Below the pieces are notes generated by a model, which did not search any database, was not told the DNA's origin, and saw nothing but the letters and a program-made list of their open reading frames with translations. A stretch of 64,000 nt of DNA from assembly GCA_015060075.1 (NCBI GenBank), contig SUZE01000008.1, positions 17,715 to 81,714 of the forward strand, given 5' to 3'. Each line of letters opens with the position of its first letter. Positions within the stretch are counted from its first letter, which is position 1. Made by a program: the position numbers and the translations under genes. The DNA is from Rikenellaceae bacterium (GTDB lineage: Bacteria > Bacteroidota > Bacteroidia > Bacteroidales > Rikenellaceae). Below, in pieces: positions 24,897 to 33,416 of this stretch.

Positions 24897-27011
24897 ATGG
24901 GAAGTATGCTCGATAATTCGATAAAGTTTGTGCAGGGCGTAGGCGAGGTGCGTGCCAAGTTGCTCGAAAAGGAGCTTGGTATCGTCACTATGCGCGATAT
25001 GCTCTACCACTTCCCATTCCGCTACATAGACCGTTCACGCACTTACAAAGTGCGTGAAGTGACCGAAGATAACGCCTCCGCCTATATTCAACTGCGTGTT
25101 CGAGTTCTCGGCAAAGCCTTTGCCGGCGAGGGGCGCAAGCAACGTTTCTCGGTCTATTGTGCCGATGATACGGGGCGTGTGGAGTTGATTTGGTTTCGTG
25201 GCGTGAAGTGGATTGAGAAAATTATCGAGCCTAATCGTGAATATATCGTCTTTGGTCGCCCTTCCTTCTTCCGTGGCGAGTTCTCGATGGTGCACCCCGA
25301 AATTGAGGTTGTCGAAAAAGCTCTCTCTCGTAAGGTTGAGAGTGGCTTGCAGGGTATATACTCCACAACCGAAAAACTATCAACCACGCTCGGCGGTAAG
25401 GGGTTGTACAATATCATCTGCTCGTTGTGGGGCGTTGTGCGAAGCCATATCCACGACTATATGCCCGAATATATCGTGCGCAAGTATGGCTTGATGTCGC
25501 TCGAAGAGGCACTCTACAATATCCACTTTCCGCAGTCGCCCGAGAAGTTGCGACAGGCGCAATATCGCCTGAAATTTGACGAGTTGTTCGGTATTCAGTT
25601 GAACATTCAGGCTCGCAGGTCGGAGCGCACAGGGCGCAGAGATGGCTTCTTCTTCCCGAAGGTGGGCGATAAGTTCAACACATTCTACCACACGAAGTTA
25701 CCTTTCGACTTGACCGAAGGTCAGAAGCAGGCGGTGCGTGATATTCGCCAAGATACCGTGTCGGGTATTCAGATGAATCGCTTGTTGCAGGGCGATGTTG
25801 GCAGTGGTAAGACCGTGGTGGCGCTGTTGTCGATGTTATTGGCTGGCGACAATGGTTTTCAGTCGTGTATGATGGTGCCGACCGAGATTTTGGCACGACA
25901 ACACTACGCCTCGATGTCGAAGATGTGCGAGGGAGTGCCGGTGCGCATCGCAATACTTACGGGAACAACCAAGACGAAGGAACGCCGAGAGATTTTAGCC
26001 GCTTTGGAGGCGGGAGAGATAGATATTTTGGTGGGAACACACGCCCTGATTGAGGATAGGGTGCAGTTCTCGAACTTGGGACTTGTGATAATTGACGAGC
26101 AACACCGCTTCGGTGTGGAGCAGAGGGCGCGATTGTGGACCAAAAATGCGCAACCTCCACATATCCTTGTGATGACCGCAACGCCAATTCCTCGAACTTT
26201 GGCGATGACCTTGTATGGCGACCTCGATGTGTCGATTATTAAGGGATTACCTCCCGGTCGTCAGCCTATAAAGACCTACCACTACTTCGAGTCTGCCCGA
26301 TTGTCGTTGCAGAACTTTATGCGCAAGCAGATTGAGCGAGGACGACAGATTTATGTGGTATATCCGTTGATTGCCGAGTCCGAGAAGATGGACTACCTCT
26401 CGTTGCAGGAGGGTTTCGATGCTATTGTGCGCGATTTTCCGCTACCTAAATATAAGGTTGCCGTTTGTCACGGCAAGATGAAACCCGACCTAAAACAGCA
26501 GGCGATGGAGGAGTTCAAAAATGGGCAGGCGGATATTTTGGTAGCAACCTCGGTTATTGAGGTGGGAGTTGATGTGCCGAATGCTACGGTGATAGTTATC
26601 GAATCGGCGGAGCGTTTCGGATTGGCGCAGTTGCACCAGCTGCGTGGTCGTGTAGGTCGTGGCTCGGAGCAGTCCTACTGCGTGTTGATGTCGGACGAGA
26701 AGTTGTCGAAGGAGTCGAGCAAACGCTTGGAGGCGATGTGCCAGACGACCGATGGCTTTGAGTTGGCTGAGTTGGACCTGAAATTGCGTGGTGCAGGCGA
26801 TATAAACGGCACAATGCAGAGTGGCGAGGCGTTCGACTTAAAAATTGCCAATCCGACCTACGACAACCAGATTTTGCAGGTGGCGCAGGCGTTGGCGATA
26901 TCGCTTCTCGGTGTTGATGCTACACTCTCGCACCCCGACCACCTTGCACTGCGAGAGTTGCGTGACCGATACGCTCCCGAATACAAGACCGATTTCTCGG
27001 AGATTTCATAA
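24897..27011 (+). CDS. recG: ATP-dependent DNA helicase RecG
   Basis: Reverses stalled forks and branch-migrates recombination intermediates. Length 704 aa from 24897. Domain order: wedge/OB domain (residues 60-150), then a superfamily 2 helicase core with Walker A G-D-V-G-S-G-K-T near 300, D-E-Q-H near 400 and T-A-T-P-I-P-R-T, and the helicase C domain with the RecG-typical Q-L-H-Q-L-R-G-R-V-G-R-G. The frame is open further upstream, but that part is antisense to ispG. ATG at 24906 is an alternative and would fit the promoter better. Followed by the DUF3108 gene after 30 bp, probably co-transcribed. Confidence 0.95.
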   Translation: MGSMLDNSIKFVQGVGEVRAKLLEKELGIVTMRDMLYHFPFRYIDRSRTYKVREVTEDNASAYIQLRVRVLGKAFAGEGRKQRFSVYCADDTGRVELIWFRGVKWIEKIIEPNREYIVFGRPSFFRGEFSMVHPEIEVVEKALSRKVESGLQGIYSTTEKLSTTLGGKGLYNIICSLWGVVRSHIHDYMPEYIVRKYGLMSLEEALYNIHFPQSPEKLRQAQYRLKFDELFGIQLNIQARRSERTGRRDGFFFPKVGDKFNTFYHTKLPFDLTEGQKQAVRDIRQDTVSGIQMNRLLQGDVGSGKTVVALLSMLLAGDNGFQSCMMVPTEILARQHYASMSKMCEGVPVRIAILTGTTKTKERREILAALEAGEIDILVGTHALIEDRVQFSNLGLVIIDEQHRFGVEQRARLWTKNAQPPHILVMTATPIPRTLAMTLYGDLDVSIIKGLPPGRQPIKTYHYFESARLSLQNFMRKQIERGRQIYVVYPLIAESEKMDYLSLQEGFDAIVRDFPLPKYKVAVCHGKMKPDLKQQAMEEFKNGQADILVATSVIEVGVDVPNATVIVIESAERFGLAQLHQLRGRVGRGSEQSYCVLMSDEKLSKESSKRLEAMCQTTDGFELAELDLKLRGAGDINGTMQSGEAFDLKIANPTYDNQILQVAQALAISLLGVDATLSHPDHLALRELRDRYAPEYKTDFSEIS

Positions 27012-27041
27012 TAATAGATGCCGCAACGGCGTTTAAGAGAT

Positions 27042-27887
27042 ATGTTGAGTGTGAACAGATATATAAAAGGTGCGATTTTTGCGATACTCCTTGTTGCAGG
27101 GGTAGCGACCACCTCGGCACAGGTTTTTCAAGAGGGCGAGGTGTTGTATTATCGTGCCGCCTATCGCGCCAAGTTGGTGCCGAATATCGAGGCGGGAGAG
27201 GTTACGGTATCGACACGCCTTGATACACTTGATGGCAAAGATATGTATCGTGTTACGGGGAATGGTCGCACCTTGCCTTTTTTCCGCTGGTTCTTCGACA
27301 TGAACGACACTTACGATATATGGGTTGATAGGCAGACTCTGCGCACACAACGTTTCGAGAGCGACTTGAAGGAGGATAAATATACCTTCCGCAGCCACTA
27401 TCGCTACGATTGGGACTCGATGAAGGTGCACACTTGGTCGCAAAGGCGACAGAATACACCTCGCACAAAGAAAATGGACTTAACGCCCGAAAGTATGGAC
27501 GCAGTATCGCTCTACTTTAACCTTCGTTCAGTCGATTTGGAGTCGTTCCGTGAAGGCGAACACCGACAGCTCGATATGGTATTGGAGGATACTATTCGCC
27601 ATCTTCGTTACCGCTATATTGGGCGCGAAAATCTGAAAGTGCCGAAGTTGGGGCGTTTCGATACGATGAAATTTGCCTGTACGCTTGGTTCTTCGGAGGA
27701 GTTTTCGTTTACTGATGGCACGGAATTTTTTATATGGATAACAAACGATGAAAACAAAATTCCGGTAATGCTTGCCTCGCCGGTGCGTGTTGGAGAGATT
27801 AGAGCCTATCTCCGCCGATACGAAGGGTTGAAATATCCACTAACTTCAAAAATAACGGAAAACGGAAAACGGAAAGCGGAAAACTAA
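27042..27887 (+). CDS. DUF3108 domain protein, exported
   Basis: A 281-aa protein with a signal peptide (hydrophobic I-F-A-I-L-L-V-A-G-V-A, then T-S-A-Q cleavage), so periplasmic or outer-membrane associated. The mature part begins F-Q-E-G-E-V-L-Y-Y-R and is beta-rich, as in DUF3108, a family of unknown function. The ATG at 27042 is chosen because it starts the signal peptide; 27018 would add 8 charged residues. The last roughly 11 residues are encoded by a heptamer tract and end K-A-E-N. Probably in the recG transcript. Confidence 0.8.
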   Translation: MLSVNRYIKGAIFAILLVAGVATTSAQVFQEGEVLYYRAAYRAKLVPNIEAGEVTVSTRLDTLDGKDMYRVTGNGRTLPFFRWFFDMNDTYDIWVDRQTLRTQRFESDLKEDKYTFRSHYRYDWDSMKVHTWSQRRQNTPRTKKMDLTPESMDAVSLYFNLRSVDLESFREGEHRQLDMVLEDTIRHLRYRYIGRENLKVPKLGRFDTMKFACTLGSSEEFSFTDGTEFFIWITNDENKIPVMLASPVRVGEIRAYLRRYEGLKYPLTSKITENGKRKAEN

Positions 27888-27890
27888 AAA
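27856..27890. repeat. Heptamer tract, unit type CGGAAAA
   Basis: Five units (CGGAAAA, CGGAAAA, CGGAAAG, CGGAAAA, CTAAAAA), read in frame as the C-terminus of the DUF3108 protein and containing its stop codon. Confidence 0.87.
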
Positions 27891-27898
27891 CAAAGTAT

Positions 27899-27906
27899 TA
27901 TATTTG
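27899..27906 (+). promoter_or_regulatory. -7 box for the coiled-coil membrane protein gene
   Basis: TATATTTG, 19 nt before the ATG at 27926. It begins 9 nt after a heptamer tract. Confidence 0.6.
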
Positions 27907-27925
27907 CAAAAAATATCTTAAAATT

Positions 27926-28849
27926 ATGGAAGAGAACAAATACGAATACAACCCCGATGAGGGTTATGACTACGAAAAGGAGGAGAATGAGGCGGTCAAA
28001 AAGTCGCTTCGAGGTTATCGTGTGGTGATTATTTTGTTGGCAATCATCTTGGCGGGATTGTCGGTTTTATACTTCAATCTCAACCGTCAGCAGCAGGAGG
28101 ATTATGCTCTGTTGCAGGCAGATAGAGATACCATTCAAAACAACCTTACTTCGCTGATTAACGAGTACGACAATTTGAAGTACCAAAATGACACCATCGC
28201 TGCGCAGTTGCAGAAGGCTACCGAGATGGTCGAACAACTCAAACGAGAGCGCCGTTTCAACTATAATAAGTTGAAGGCTTACCAGAAGGAGGTTGGTACC
28301 TTGCGTGCCGTGATGAAGAACTACCTTCGTCAAATCGACTCGCTCAATACGCTGAATAAGAAGGTTATTGGCGAAAATGTATCTCTCCGCAAAGAGATTT
28401 CTACCGCAAATCTTCGTGCAGATGTTGCCGAGGAGCGTGCTTCGGAGTTGCAGAACAAGGTGGCACAAGGCTCGGTACTTCGTGCTCGTGATATTACCCT
28501 CGTGGCACTCAATGCCAACGATAAGATTATCTCGCGCGTGAAGAATGCTGCAACTTTGCGTGTCGATTTCACCGTTGGCGCAAACGAGTTGGCAGCAGCA
28601 GGAAATCGCCCAATCTACCTCTGCATTACCTCGCCAGACGGCTATTTGCTCTCGACAGACTCGATGCCTACATTTGAATATCAGGGCGTCAAGAAGGGTT
28701 ATTCGGCATCGCGTGAGGTTGATTATCAGAATGAGGACCTCGATGTCAGCATCTTCTACAAGGGTAGCGGATTTATCCCGGGCACCTACAAAATAGAGCT
28801 CTATATGAACGGAAACCTAATTGGTTCGTCTGAGGTGGCCGTAAGATAA
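27926..28849 (+). CDS. Membrane-anchored coiled-coil protein, unknown function
   Basis: A 307-aa protein with an acidic, Tyr-rich cytoplasmic tail (residues 1-30), one membrane helix (about 35-52), then a coiled coil from about 55 to 195 (regular Leu/Ile/Asn spacing, many Gln, Glu and Lys) and a C-terminal beta-rich domain (about 200-307) that looks Ig-like. This topology places the coiled coil and C-terminal domain in the periplasm. Similar unnamed proteins are common in Bacteroidales as far as I recall; no function is known to me. It has its own promoter and is followed by rubredoxin. Confidence 0.75.
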   Translation: MEENKYEYNPDEGYDYEKEENEAVKKSLRGYRVVIILLAIILAGLSVLYFNLNRQQQEDYALLQADRDTIQNNLTSLINEYDNLKYQNDTIAAQLQKATEMVEQLKRERRFNYNKLKAYQKEVGTLRAVMKNYLRQIDSLNTLNKKVIGENVSLRKEISTANLRADVAEERASELQNKVAQGSVLRARDITLVALNANDKIISRVKNAATLRVDFTVGANELAAAGNRPIYLCITSPDGYLLSTDSMPTFEYQGVKKGYSASREVDYQNEDLDVSIFYKGSGFIPGTYKIELYMNGNLIGSSEVAVR

Positions 28850-28922
28850 AAATCGTTTTGATAATACGAGATAACTCGCAATTAGGAATATAACTTAACA
28901 TTAACTAAATAACATTACAACC

Positions 28923-29081
28923 ATGAAAAAATATGTCTGCACAGTATGTGCATGGGTTTATGACCCGGAGATTGGCGACCCCGATAGCGGTATCGCACCA
29001 GGAACAGCATTTGAGGATATCCCGGAAGATTGGGTATGTCCGGTTTGTGGAGTTGGCAAAGAGGAGTTCTCTGCTATCTAA
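28923..29081 (+). CDS. Rubredoxin
   Basis: A 52-aa electron carrier with one iron held by four cysteines: C-T-V-C near residues 6-9 and C-P-V-C-G near 39-43. The rubredoxin hallmarks W-V-Y-D-P-E-x-G-D-P, G-I-A-P-G-T and P-E-D-W-V-C-P are all present, so the call is secure despite the short length. Rubredoxin usually serves oxygen or peroxide detoxification in anaerobes (rubrerythrin, flavodiiron proteins); no partner is adjacent. A strong terminator follows. Confidence 0.97.
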   Translation: MKKYVCTVCAWVYDPEIGDPDSGIAPGTAFEDIPEDWVCPVCGVGKEEFSAI

Positions 29082-29090
29082 AAATCAAAA

Positions 29091-29121
29091 ATCGCCGAGC
29101 AAAAACTGCTCGGCGGTTTTC
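29091..29121 (+). terminator. Terminator of the rubredoxin gene
   Basis: A 9-bp stem (CGCCGAGCA with TGCTCGGCG, loop AAAAC), then GTTTTC. It is also suitable on the minus strand for the convergent DUF4924 gene. Confidence 0.85.
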
Positions 29122-29141
29122 TTTCTCTTCGCTTAACAAGC

Positions 29142-29696
29142 CTACTCTTTGAACAGGTCAATCTCCCCCTTTTCAACCTTATGGAAATAGTCGGCAAGAG
29201 TAGCGATAACGGGTGAAACAACCTCGATTGTATCAGCAACCGCCTTCTCGCCCTCTCCCTTTATGCGGTAGAGCATTGCAGCGTAGAGCGCACGGAAACA
29301 CAACTCCGTATCACTCATTTCGCTCTCCTTGCCAAGGCGTGAGCGTAGCGCCGGCAGATGTTGTGCCAAGAGTGCATACCTGCTGCGATAATCTTCGCCC
29401 AACTCCTGCTGCTGCATTAATCGCAAGTGGAGGTCATGCAGGTCGTGAATAAGGTGTAGCGTGTGGTCGAGGTGTCCCGACTGCTCCTTCTGCTCCTGCG
29501 CCAACAACCCTGCAATATCCATATACCACGCCAAGAGTATCTGCTCGTGTTGTGTGTCGAGTTTGCGAGGTTTTACGAGTGTCGAATATATCGCCTCAGG
29601 CGAAAACTGCAACGCTCGCAACAAATCCTCCAACTGCCATAAATACAAGATATATTCGGCAATATTTTCCTTTCGTTTTTGTTGTGCTATATCCAT
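29142..29696 (-). CDS. DUF4924 family protein
   Basis: A 184-aa, wholly helical soluble protein with many Leu, Gln and His residues, matching the Bacteroidetes DUF4924 family (N-terminal K-R-K-E-N-I-A-E-Y-I-L-Y-L-W-Q-L-E-D-L-L-R). Function unknown. It converges on the rubredoxin gene and is divergent from pcrA across a repeat-rich region of about 370 bp. No -7 box could be assigned. Confidence 0.85.
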   Translation of the reverse strand: MDIAQQKRKENIAEYILYLWQLEDLLRALQFSPEAIYSTLVKPRKLDTQHEQILLAWYMDIAGLLAQEQKEQSGHLDHTLHLIHDLHDLHLRLMQQQELGEDYRSRYALLAQHLPALRSRLGKESEMSDTELCFRALYAAMLYRIKGEGEKAVADTIEVVSPVIATLADYFHKVEKGEIDLFKE

Positions 29697-29730
29697 ATAT
29701 TTTCTTTTATGTTTGTTATCTTTTTGCTTG

Positions 29731-29957
29731 TTGTACCCTAAATCGTTCCGATTGGTAAATTTTGCACCTTACTTGCGGTGTAAATACTCACATACGACAA
29801 GTATGCTCCGTTTTCCACCACTGCGTAACGCACAAAATTTCCTCAATCGCCTCCGATTTCACCCATTGGGAAATTGCTCGTTGTACTGTAAATCGTTCCG
29901 ATTGCCTCTTTTTGCACTGCGCCTCGGTCGCCAAACTCCGATTTTACCCCTTGGGAG
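29731..29957. repeat. Nested-hairpin repeat, member 1, with a truncated second copy
   Basis: 29731-29871 contains nested inverted repeats: CGATTG (29749) with CAATCG (29844), AAATTTTG (29757) with CAAAATTT (29833), GGTG/CACC and the apex CATAC-GACAA-GTATG (29791-29805). 29881-29957 repeats the outer boundary segments at both ends but lacks the inner hairpin, so it looks like a deleted copy. This explains most of the gap between the DUF4924 gene and pcrA. Confidence 0.75.
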
Positions 29958-30019
29958 GGATTTTCTTTAACTCCTCTTTTCGGCGGCAACAAATCTTTTG
30001 GCAAAGGTAATAAAAAACT

Positions 30020-30047
30020 CTCGTCTTTCGTCTTTCGTCTCTCGTCT
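30020..30047. repeat. Heptamer tract, unit type TTCGTCT
   Basis: Four units (CTCGTCT, TTCGTCT, TTCGTCT, CTCGTCT), the reverse complement of the GACGAAA units at 7382-7409. It lies 6 nt before the pcrA -7 box. Confidence 0.8.
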
Positions 30048-30053
30048 TTTTTA

Positions 30054-30061
30054 TATCTTTG
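30054..30061 (+). promoter_or_regulatory. -7 box for pcrA
   Basis: TATCTTTG, 8 nt before the ATG at 30070. Confidence 0.7.
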
Positions 30062-30069
30062 TAGCCACT

Positions 30070-32484
30070 ATGACGAACGAAGATATACTAAAAGGGTTAA
30101 ACCCTGCACAACGCGCTGCTGTTGAAGCGTATAACGAGCCTTCGCTGATTATTGCCGGTGCAGGCTCGGGAAAGACACGTGTCTTGACCACCCGCATCGC
30201 CTATATGTTGGCGCAGGGTGTATCGCCACACTCGATTTTAGCCCTTACATTTACCAATAAGGCTGCCAACGAGATGCGTGAGCGTATCGAGATGATGGTC
30301 GGCTCGAAGAGTCGCTATATCAGTATGGGTACTTTTCACTCGGTATTTTCTCGAATTTTGCGTGAAAATGCCGAGGTGCTTGGCTATCCGAAGGAGTATA
30401 CAATTTATGAGCCTAATGATACAAAAAACCTTATCAAAACAATCCTCAAAGAGAAGGGGTTGTCCGATGATAAGTATAAACCAGGGTTTGTTGCCTCTCG
30501 AATTTCGATGGCGAAGAATAACCTGATAACCCCGGGTGCGTATATCGCCAATACATCGTTGGCTGCGGAGGATAGGCAGTTGCGAATCCCGGAGTTTGGT
30601 GACCTCTACCTTGAATACTGCAAGCGTTGCAAGGCGAACGGAGCGATGGACTTTGACGATTTGTTGTTGCAGACAAATATCCTATTCCGTGACCACCCTG
30701 AGGTGTTGGCAAAGTATCAGGAGCGTTTCCAATATGTCTTGGTCGATGAGTATCAGGATACCAACAAAGCGCAATATATAATCATTCGCCGTTTGGCGCA
30801 GCACCACTCCCGTATCTGCGTAGTGGGCGATGATGCACAGAGTATCTACTCGTTCCGAGGGGCTAAAATCGAGAATATCCTCTCCTTCCAGCGCGATTAT
30901 CCGCAGGCGAAGGTATTTAAGTTGGAGCAGAACTATCGCTCGACACAGACGATTGTCGATGCCGCAAATTCGGTTATCGACCACAACTCCCGAAGGTTGA
31001 AAAAACGCTGCTTCTCGGAGGGTGCTACGGGCGAGAAGATTCGTATCTTCAAGGCATACACTGACCGTGAAGAGGCGGATTTGGTGGTGTCGGACTTGCG
31101 AGATAGAGTGCGTGAAAATGGTAGCGATTGGAGCGATGTAGCGATTTTGTATCGCACGAATAATCAGTCGCAGGCGTTGGAGAATGCGTTGCGTCAGCGA
31201 GGTATTCCGTACAGAATATACAAGGGTAGTTCGTTCTACGACCACAAGGAGGTCAAGGATATGCTCTCCTATATCCGCCTTATCATAAATCCGCGCGATG
31301 ACGAGGCATTCAAGCGCATTATAAACACTCCGGCACGAGGTATCGGCGATACAACGGTGGCTCGTATCGAGGCGATAGCGCAGGAGCAGCAGGTGTCGAT
31401 GTGGGAGGCGGTAGATACGATGGTTGAGCGCACACCTGCCGACTCGGTTGAGAAAGCAATAGTGAAGAAAGTTACCGAGTTTGTCGGGTTGATTCGTTCG
31501 TTGTCGTTGGAGCGTGAGCAGAAAGGGTTGTATGACTTTGGTATGGAGGTGGCGGTGCGAAGTGGTTTGTTGCCATTCTACCGTTTGCAAAATACGCCGG
31601 AGGCGCAGTCGGCTGTGAGCAACTTGGAGGAGGTTGTCAATTCGATGCAGATGTTTAACGAGCAGGTTGAGGCGGAGATTCGCAATGGCGAGCGTGAAGA
31701 TTTCGAAACGGCAACAATAGATGAGTGGTTGCAATCGCTGATGCTCCTTACCGATATGGATAATAAGGAGAGCGAGGAGGATAACGACCGAATAACGCTG
31801 ATGACGGTACACTCCGCCAAAGGTTTGGAGTATGAGTATGTCTATGTTGTGGGGTGCGAGGAGAATCTCTTCCCTTCACAGCGTGCGCTCGAAACGGTCG
31901 AGGGTATTGAGGAGGAACGAAGATTGTTCTATGTTGCCTTGACCCGTGCCAAGTCATTGGCTACGCTCTCGTGTGTCGATATGCGATTTAAGTGGGGTAA
32001 TATGGAGTTCTCGAAGCCGAGCCGTTTCCTCTCGGAGATTGACGAGCAGTATGTTGAGTGCGACTTCAATCTTCACGCCAAGCCTCGTGGAGAGCAGGGT
32101 GGAGTGAAGGTTGTCGGAGGCTCGAAAGATGAGTCGGCGATAGATGCTCTGCGCCGCCGCTTCGATGTTCGCTACCAGCAAAAAGCGGAGAACGGAAAAC
32201 GAAAAACGGAAAACTATTTTAATAGAGAACCTATTTTGCGACCACAACCGACTCCGCAGCGTGATGTGTCGGGGATGCGCCGTGTTGCGACCTCGACCGT
32301 TGGGCAGGTTACCTCGGAGCCGTGTGCTTACGCTATGGGAGAGCGTGTCGAACACCCTAAATTCGGCAGGGGCGAGATTGTTGAGGTTGTACCACTCGCT
32401 ACCGACCATAAACTCGTAGTGCGTTTTGTGAGTGGCGAGGAGAAAACTCTGCTCTCGAAATTGGCAAAATTGACAAAATTATAA
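30070..32484 (+). CDS. pcrA: ATP-dependent DNA helicase PcrA/UvrD
   Basis: Superfamily 1A 3'-5' helicase acting in excision repair and clearing of recombination intermediates. From 30070 it is 804 aa. Motifs in order: Q-R-A-A-V, Walker A A-G-A-G-S-G-K-T (about 25-32), D-E-Y-Q-D-T-N, L-E-Q-N-Y-R-S, T-V-H-S-A-K-G-L-E-Y and V-A-L-T-R-A-K. The C-terminal Tudor-like domain (about 750-804, V-E-H-P-K-F-G-R-G) is present. Odd: residues 706-716, in the linker before that domain, are encoded by a four-unit heptamer tract. Followed 5 bp later by a glycosyltransferase gene and then nth. Confidence 0.95.
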   Translation: MTNEDILKGLNPAQRAAVEAYNEPSLIIAGAGSGKTRVLTTRIAYMLAQGVSPHSILALTFTNKAANEMRERIEMMVGSKSRYISMGTFHSVFSRILRENAEVLGYPKEYTIYEPNDTKNLIKTILKEKGLSDDKYKPGFVASRISMAKNNLITPGAYIANTSLAAEDRQLRIPEFGDLYLEYCKRCKANGAMDFDDLLLQTNILFRDHPEVLAKYQERFQYVLVDEYQDTNKAQYIIIRRLAQHHSRICVVGDDAQSIYSFRGAKIENILSFQRDYPQAKVFKLEQNYRSTQTIVDAANSVIDHNSRRLKKRCFSEGATGEKIRIFKAYTDREEADLVVSDLRDRVRENGSDWSDVAILYRTNNQSQALENALRQRGIPYRIYKGSSFYDHKEVKDMLSYIRLIINPRDDEAFKRIINTPARGIGDTTVARIEAIAQEQQVSMWEAVDTMVERTPADSVEKAIVKKVTEFVGLIRSLSLEREQKGLYDFGMEVAVRSGLLPFYRLQNTPEAQSAVSNLEEVVNSMQMFNEQVEAEIRNGEREDFETATIDEWLQSLMLLTDMDNKESEEDNDRITLMTVHSAKGLEYEYVYVVGCEENLFPSQRALETVEGIEEERRLFYVALTRAKSLATLSCVDMRFKWGNMEFSKPSRFLSEIDEQYVECDFNLHAKPRGEQGGVKVVGGSKDESAIDALRRRFDVRYQQKAENGKRKTENYFNREPILRPQPTPQRDVSGMRRVATSTVGQVTSEPCAYAMGERVEHPKFGRGEIVEVVPLATDHKLVVRFVSGEEKTLLSKLAKLTKL
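32186..32213. repeat. Heptamer tract inside pcrA, unit type CGGAAAA
   Basis: Four units (CGGAGAA, CGGAAAA, CGAAAAA, CGGAAAA) inside the coding sequence. 28 bp is not a multiple of 3, so loss or gain of one unit would shift the frame before the C-terminal domain. Confidence 0.85.
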
Positions 32485-32489
32485 CCGCA

Positions 32490-33416
32490 ATGAAACCCTT
32501 GGTTTCGGTCATCGTTACCACCTACAATCACGAGCCATACTTGGCGGAGGCACTCAATGCGATACTTTCGCAGGAGTGCGACTTTGGCGTAGAGATAATT
32601 TTGGGAGAGGATTGCAGTAGTGATAACACTTTGGGGGTATGCAAAACTTTTGCACAGCAATATCCCGACAAAATAACATTGATAACCTCTGCCGAAAATG
32701 TCGGTTGGCGGACTAACTATCGCCGTTGTGTTGAGGCTGCGAGGGGCAAATATATCGCCTTCTGCGATGGCGATGACTATTGGTGTGATAAGAGCCGTTT
32801 GGCAGAGCAAGTGGCGCTGATGGAGCAAAATCCCAATATCGGTTTGTGCTATACGCTTGCCGAGCGCCGAGATGGAGAGGGCAGATTGGTCGGTTGCTTT
32901 CCGATAGGGGAGGGGCATACCTCGCTCGATATGATGTTGCACGATTGGTGCGTGGAAAACTGCACAACGCTGGCGAGCCGAGAGTTGGTTTTGGACTATT
33001 ACGCCACCGAAAAGCCCGAAAATCACCCCGAGTGGCTGACCGAGGATTTGCCGATGTGGCTCTATGTGGCAGCACACGCCGAGGTGGCATATATCGACAA
33101 AGCAACAGCGGTGCATCGCGTCTTTCCCGATAGCGTAAGCCACAGTACAAGCCTTGCAAAACGCCTCGCTTTTTGTGATTCGTCATCAAACATAAAGTTG
33201 TGGTTTGACGAGCGATACAATAACTCGAAACAACGCCGCCATCTCCTGCGTGAGAGAATGAATACTGCATTGTGGGTATATTCGCATATCGGCTCGGTGG
33301 ACGATTTTGTAAAGCGTTGGTGGCAAGAAGTTAAAGAGAATAAAATGGGGGTATGCAATATTGTTGCATACGGTCTGTTTGTAAAGAAATTGTTCCGTTT
33401 GGCGAAAAATAAATGA
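32490..33416 (+). CDS. Glycosyltransferase family 2
   Basis: A 308-aa inverting glycosyltransferase with the GT-A start V-S-V-I-V-T-T-Y-N-H-E and the metal/nucleotide motif C-D-G-D-D-Y-W (D-x-D type) near residue 93. W-C-V-E-N-C-T near 152 resembles the acceptor loop region of the family. No membrane helix. It lies between two DNA repair genes, 5 bp after pcrA and overlapping nth by 4 bp, an unusual operon partner; the sugar and acceptor are not known. Confidence 0.88.
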   Translation: MKPLVSVIVTTYNHEPYLAEALNAILSQECDFGVEIILGEDCSSDNTLGVCKTFAQQYPDKITLITSAENVGWRTNYRRCVEAARGKYIAFCDGDDYWCDKSRLAEQVALMEQNPNIGLCYTLAERRDGEGRLVGCFPIGEGHTSLDMMLHDWCVENCTTLASRELVLDYYATEKPENHPEWLTEDLPMWLYVAAHAEVAYIDKATAVHRVFPDSVSHSTSLAKRLAFCDSSSNIKLWFDERYNNSKQRRHLLRERMNTALWVYSHIGSVDDFVKRWWQEVKENKMGVCNIVAYGLFVKKLFRLAKNK

